Of a DNA stretch of 8,928 nt, positions 7,049 to 8,928 are shown piece after piece (position 1 is the first letter of the stretch; every line of letters starts with the position of its first letter). The stretch is from NCBI GenBank assembly GCA_023428335.1, contig JAEYYS010000116.1, positions 1 to 8,928 of the forward strand. Reading direction: 5' to 3'. This DNA is from Verrucomicrobiota bacterium. Its GTDB lineage: Bacteria; Verrucomicrobiota; Verrucomicrobiia; Verrucomicrobiales; Verrucomicrobiaceae. Below the pieces are notes generated by a model. The model ran no database searches, was not told the DNA's origin, and was given only the letters and a program-made list of their open reading frames with translations. A program made the position numbers and the translations under genes.

Positions 7049-7129
7049 GAACGGTCTACGGGCGGGTTTTTGTCGCCAACTGCAAGGCCGGGCTTGCCGG
7101 CGCGCGGGCCGGGTTCATCATGCGACTGC

Positions 7130-7942
7130 ATGGTCGCCCCTGATTCCCGTTCCGCCCCGCTCGGCGTTTTTGATTCCGGCGTCGGGGGCCTGACCGTGGT
7201 GCGCGCGCTGCGCGAGCTGTTGCCGAACGAGTCCATCGTGTACCTGGGCGACACCGCGCGCGTGCCCTATGGGTCGAAGTCGCCCGACACGATTCGCCGT
7301 TTCGCGGTGGAGGACACCCAGTTCCTGGCCGGGCGTGGGGTCAAGGCGGTGGTGGTGGCCTGCAATACGGCGACCGCCCATGCCCTGCCGCTGCTGCAGG
7401 CGACTTTTCGCGTGCCGGTGATCGGTGTGTTGGAACCTGGCGTGGAGGCGACGCTGGCCGACCCGGGATGCCAGCGGGTTGGCATCATCGGCACGGCGGG
7501 CACGATTCGCAGCAGTGCCTATCAGTATGCGCTGGCGATGCGCCGGCCCGACCTGCGCATTCATGCGGTGGCGACGCCGCTGCTGGTGCCGTTCATTGAG
7601 GAGGGCTGGACCGAGCATCCGGCACTGAAGGCGGTGCTCAAGGAGTACCTCGCGCCGCTGTTGGGCAAGGGTATCGACACCCTGGTGCTCGGCTGCACGC
7701 ACTACCCGCTGCTGGTGCCGCAGTTGCGCAAGCTGCTGGGACGCAAGGTGCGGCTGGTCGACAGCGCCAGCACCTGTGCGGCCAGGGTGGCGGAGCTGCT
7801 GCGCGAGCAGGGGCTGCTGCGCACGGCACGCGCCAAGCCGTCGCTGGAGATCTACCTGACGGACCTCTCCGAGCAGGCGGAGGCCATGGTGCGGCGCTTC
7901 CTCGGCGCGGCGGCCGGCCGGGTGCAAAAGGCCGTGTTGTGA
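7130..7942 (+). CDS. murI: Glutamate racemase
   Basis: Encodes a 270-residue cytosolic glutamate racemase that interconverts L- and D-glutamate to supply D-Glu for the peptidoglycan stem peptide (used by MurD). The two-cysteine, cofactor-independent active site is complete: FDSGVGG with Asp15, YLGDTARVPYG (38-48), VACNTATA with Cys78, GTAGTIRSSAY (121-131), TPLLVPFIEEGW (149-160) and LGCTHYPLL with Cys189 and His191. Length is typical for the family. The ATG at 7130 was chosen because family similarity begins about ten residues later (LGVFDSG). The frame is open much further upstream, to 6794, but that extension lies antisense to the giant gene's signal peptide and is Arg/Gly/Pro-rich shadow sequence. 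No Shine-Dalgarno is visible. A seven-codon out-of-frame ORF (7120-7143) overlaps the start. The Lol-type permease follows 51 bases after the stop and is probably co-transcribed. Confidence 0.97.
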   Translation: MVAPDSRSAPLGVFDSGVGGLTVVRALRELLPNESIVYLGDTARVPYGSKSPDTIRRFAVEDTQFLAGRGVKAVVVACNTATAHALPLLQATFRVPVIGVLEPGVEATLADPGCQRVGIIGTAGTIRSSAYQYALAMRRPDLRIHAVATPLLVPFIEEGWTEHPALKAVLKEYLAPLLGKGIDTLVLGCTHYPLLVPQLRKLLGRKVRLVDSASTCAARVAELLREQGLLRTARAKPSLEIYLTDLSEQAEAMVRRFLGAAAGRVQKAVL

Positions 7943-7980
7943 GGCCCCGGCATTCCGGTGGCGGCGGCGGCATGGGTGGT

Positions 7981-7997
7981 GCATGATGGCATCATGC
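7981..7997 (+). repeat. Inverted repeat covering the permease start codon
   Basis: GCATGAT (7981-7987) and ATCATGC (7991-7997) form a perfect 7-bp inverted repeat with a 3-base loop (GGC). The ATG start at 7994-7996 lies wholly in the right arm. In mRNA this hairpin would occlude the start codon and could couple its translation to that of murI just upstream. The structure is seen; the effect is inferred, and a 3-base loop and lone 7-bp stem are only moderately stable. Confidence 0.35.
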
Positions 7998-8928
7998 CGG
8001 CTCGCGCCCCCCTGTTCCTTGCCTTCCGCTACCTGCGGCCGAGGCGTTCCTTTGTTTCAGTCATCACCGTCATCTCGGTCCTGGGAATCGCCGTGGGCGT
8101 GCTCATGATGGTCGTGGTGCGCGCGGTCATGCTCGGTTTTGAAGCGGATTTTCGCGCCACCCTGATGGGCGCCGAGCCGCACGTTTTGCTGGCCGCGGGT
8201 GCGCAGGCGCCGGCTGAGCCGGACTGGCGCGCCGTGCTCGAGCGCGTGCGCAGCCGGCCGGAGACCGTTTCGGCCGCGCCGTACGCGGGCGGCATGCTGT
8301 ACCTGGCTGCGGGCGACCGCCAGACGGGGGCCCAAACCTTTGGCTTGGAACCTGGGGGCGCGCAGCCAGTGCTGGCCAAGCTGGCGCGGCACCTGCTCGG
8401 TGGCGATCTGGCGCTCGCGCCCGGCACGATCGTGCTGCCGGATTACCAGGCTGGCGAACTCGGGGTGGATGTGGGCGATGAAATCAGCGTTTATGCCGGC
8501 GACAACGTCAATGCCGCCGTGCGCGAGTACAGCCGCGCCAACGAGGAACCGGATGCCGCGCGGAAAAAAGCCATCCTGGAGGCGATCCGACTCAACCCGC
8601 AGCCCCTGGTCGTGGCCGGCATCCTGCGCTCCGAAACCGGCGGCTACAATGCCTACGTCAGTCTCGAGACCGGGCGGCGTCTGTTCCGTCTCGGGGGCCA
8701 GGCCGTCAGTGGCCTGGCGGTCGAGTTGGCCGAGCCCGAGGCGGCGACCGATTATCGCGACCGGCTGCAAGCGCAGCTGCCCGGCTGGGAATGGACGCTG
8801 TGGACCGATGCCGGTGAAGCGCGGCTGGCGGCGATGCGCAACGAGCAGATCATGATGCAATTTGTGCTGTCCATCATCGCCCTGGTGGCGGCCTTTTCGG
8901 TGATGAACACGACGATCACCGTCACCAC
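7994..8928 (+). CDS. LolC/LolE-family lipoprotein-releasing ABC transporter permease (5' part)
   Basis: A partial gene, open to the right edge, with 311 residues visible of an expected ~400-430. The N-terminus, LFLAFRYLRPRRSFVSVITV (7-26), is the hallmark of LolC/LolE permeases: a cytoplasmic amphipathic start, then membrane helix 1 (about 20-45). Residues ~46-285 form the large periplasmic domain typical of the FtsX/MacB superfamily. The second helix begins at about 289 with FVLSIIALVAAFSVMNTTIT. LolCDE extracts outer-membrane lipoproteins from the inner membrane using the LolD ATPase, which may lie beyond the right edge. The sequence does not separate LolC from LolE; many non-proteobacterial genomes carry a single such permease. 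Residues ~172-205 hold a charged, probably helical insertion (REYSRANEEPDAARKKAILE, 177-196). The ATG at 7994 is the only one in this frame before the conserved motif. It has no good Shine-Dalgarno, only a weak GGGTGGT about 14 bases upstream. Confidence 0.9.
   Translation, partial: MPARAPLFLAFRYLRPRRSFVSVITVISVLGIAVGVLMMVVVRAVMLGFEADFRATLMGAEPHVLLAAGAQAPAEPDWRAVLERVRSRPETVSAAPYAGGMLYLAAGDRQTGAQTFGLEPGGAQPVLAKLARHLLGGDLALAPGTIVLPDYQAGELGVDVGDEISVYAGDNVNAAVREYSRANEEPDAARKKAILEAIRLNPQPLVVAGILRSETGGYNAYVSLETGRRLFRLGGQAVSGLAVELAEPEAATDYRDRLQAQLPGWEWTLWTDAGEARLAAMRNEQIMMQFVLSIIALVAAFSVMNTTITVT

Noticed and set aside
7062..7080. GGCGGGTTTTTGTCGCC as a terminator in the divergent spacer
   Set aside because: It has a T-run but no adequate stem before it (at most GGCG/CGCC around the T-run), and no gene ends here.
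7082..7097. Possible hairpin GCAAG/CTTGC upstream of murI
   Set aside because: It has only a 5-bp stem with a 6-base loop and no T-run or partner structure, so it is not distinguishable from chance in GC-rich DNA.
6794..7129. N-terminal extension of murI by 112 codons
   Set aside because: The extension is antisense to the start of the giant gene, is Arg/Gly/Pro-rich, crosses the AT-rich divergent promoter pocket and has no counterpart in glutamate racemases.
8199..8855. A 218-codon plus-strand frame overlapping the permease
   Set aside because: It is an out-of-frame shadow of the partial permease reading frame, which stays open from 7994 to the right edge.
8057..8860. A 267-codon minus-strand frame opposite the Lol-type permease
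   Set aside because: It is a GC-rich shadow with no domain signal; the plus-strand frame gives a clear LolC/LolE N-terminus and both membrane helices.

Overview
This is a GC-rich bacterial chromosomal window with four protein-coding genes and very little intergenic DNA. The best guess is a member of Verrucomicrobiota, possibly Opitutales-like. The grounds are a giant secreted protein that combines FG-GAP, choice-of-anchor D and Ig-like domains with a C-terminal module resembling ones I recall from that phylum. A LolC/LolE-type permease and glutamate racemase indicate a Gram-negative cell envelope. None of the four start codons has a clear Shine-Dalgarno sequence. The taxonomic placement is inference, since there is no rRNA or other marker here.

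Layout: positions 1-113 hold an intrinsic-terminator hairpin, probably ending an operon to the left, followed by a weak AT-rich promoter-like pocket. A plus-strand AI-2E/PerM-family membrane protein occupies 114-1448. Its stop codon directly abuts the stop codon of a convergent 1839-residue secreted protein on the minus strand (1449-6968), giving one palindromic TGATCA with no intergenic base. That protein carries, in order, a signal peptide, eight ~75-residue FG-GAP units (predicted calcium-binding beta-propeller), five ~115-residue choice-of-anchor D (ASH/HYDIN-like) units, two Ig-like domains, a putative-Ig (He_PIG-like) domain, and a ~345-residue C-terminal region of unknown function.

A 161-base divergent spacer (6969-7129) separates it from glutamate racemase murI (7130-7942, plus strand). 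The spacer holds a sigma70-like promoter for the giant gene, with a perfect 6+6 inverted repeat filling the gap between its -35 and -10 boxes. After 51 bases an FtsX/MacB-type permease of the lipoprotein-releasing LolC/LolE family begins at 7994 and runs off the right edge.

Functionally, murI (D-glutamate for peptidoglycan) and the Lol-like permease (lipoprotein release from the inner membrane) form an envelope-biogenesis pair that is probably co-transcribed. The giant protein is most likely an exported surface or extracellular binding protein, and the AI-2E-family protein a polytopic inner-membrane transporter of uncertain substrate. No mobile element, CRISPR array, tRNA or rRNA is visible. 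The most unusual item is the giant mosaic protein, especially its eight-unit propeller array and its unassigned C-terminal region.
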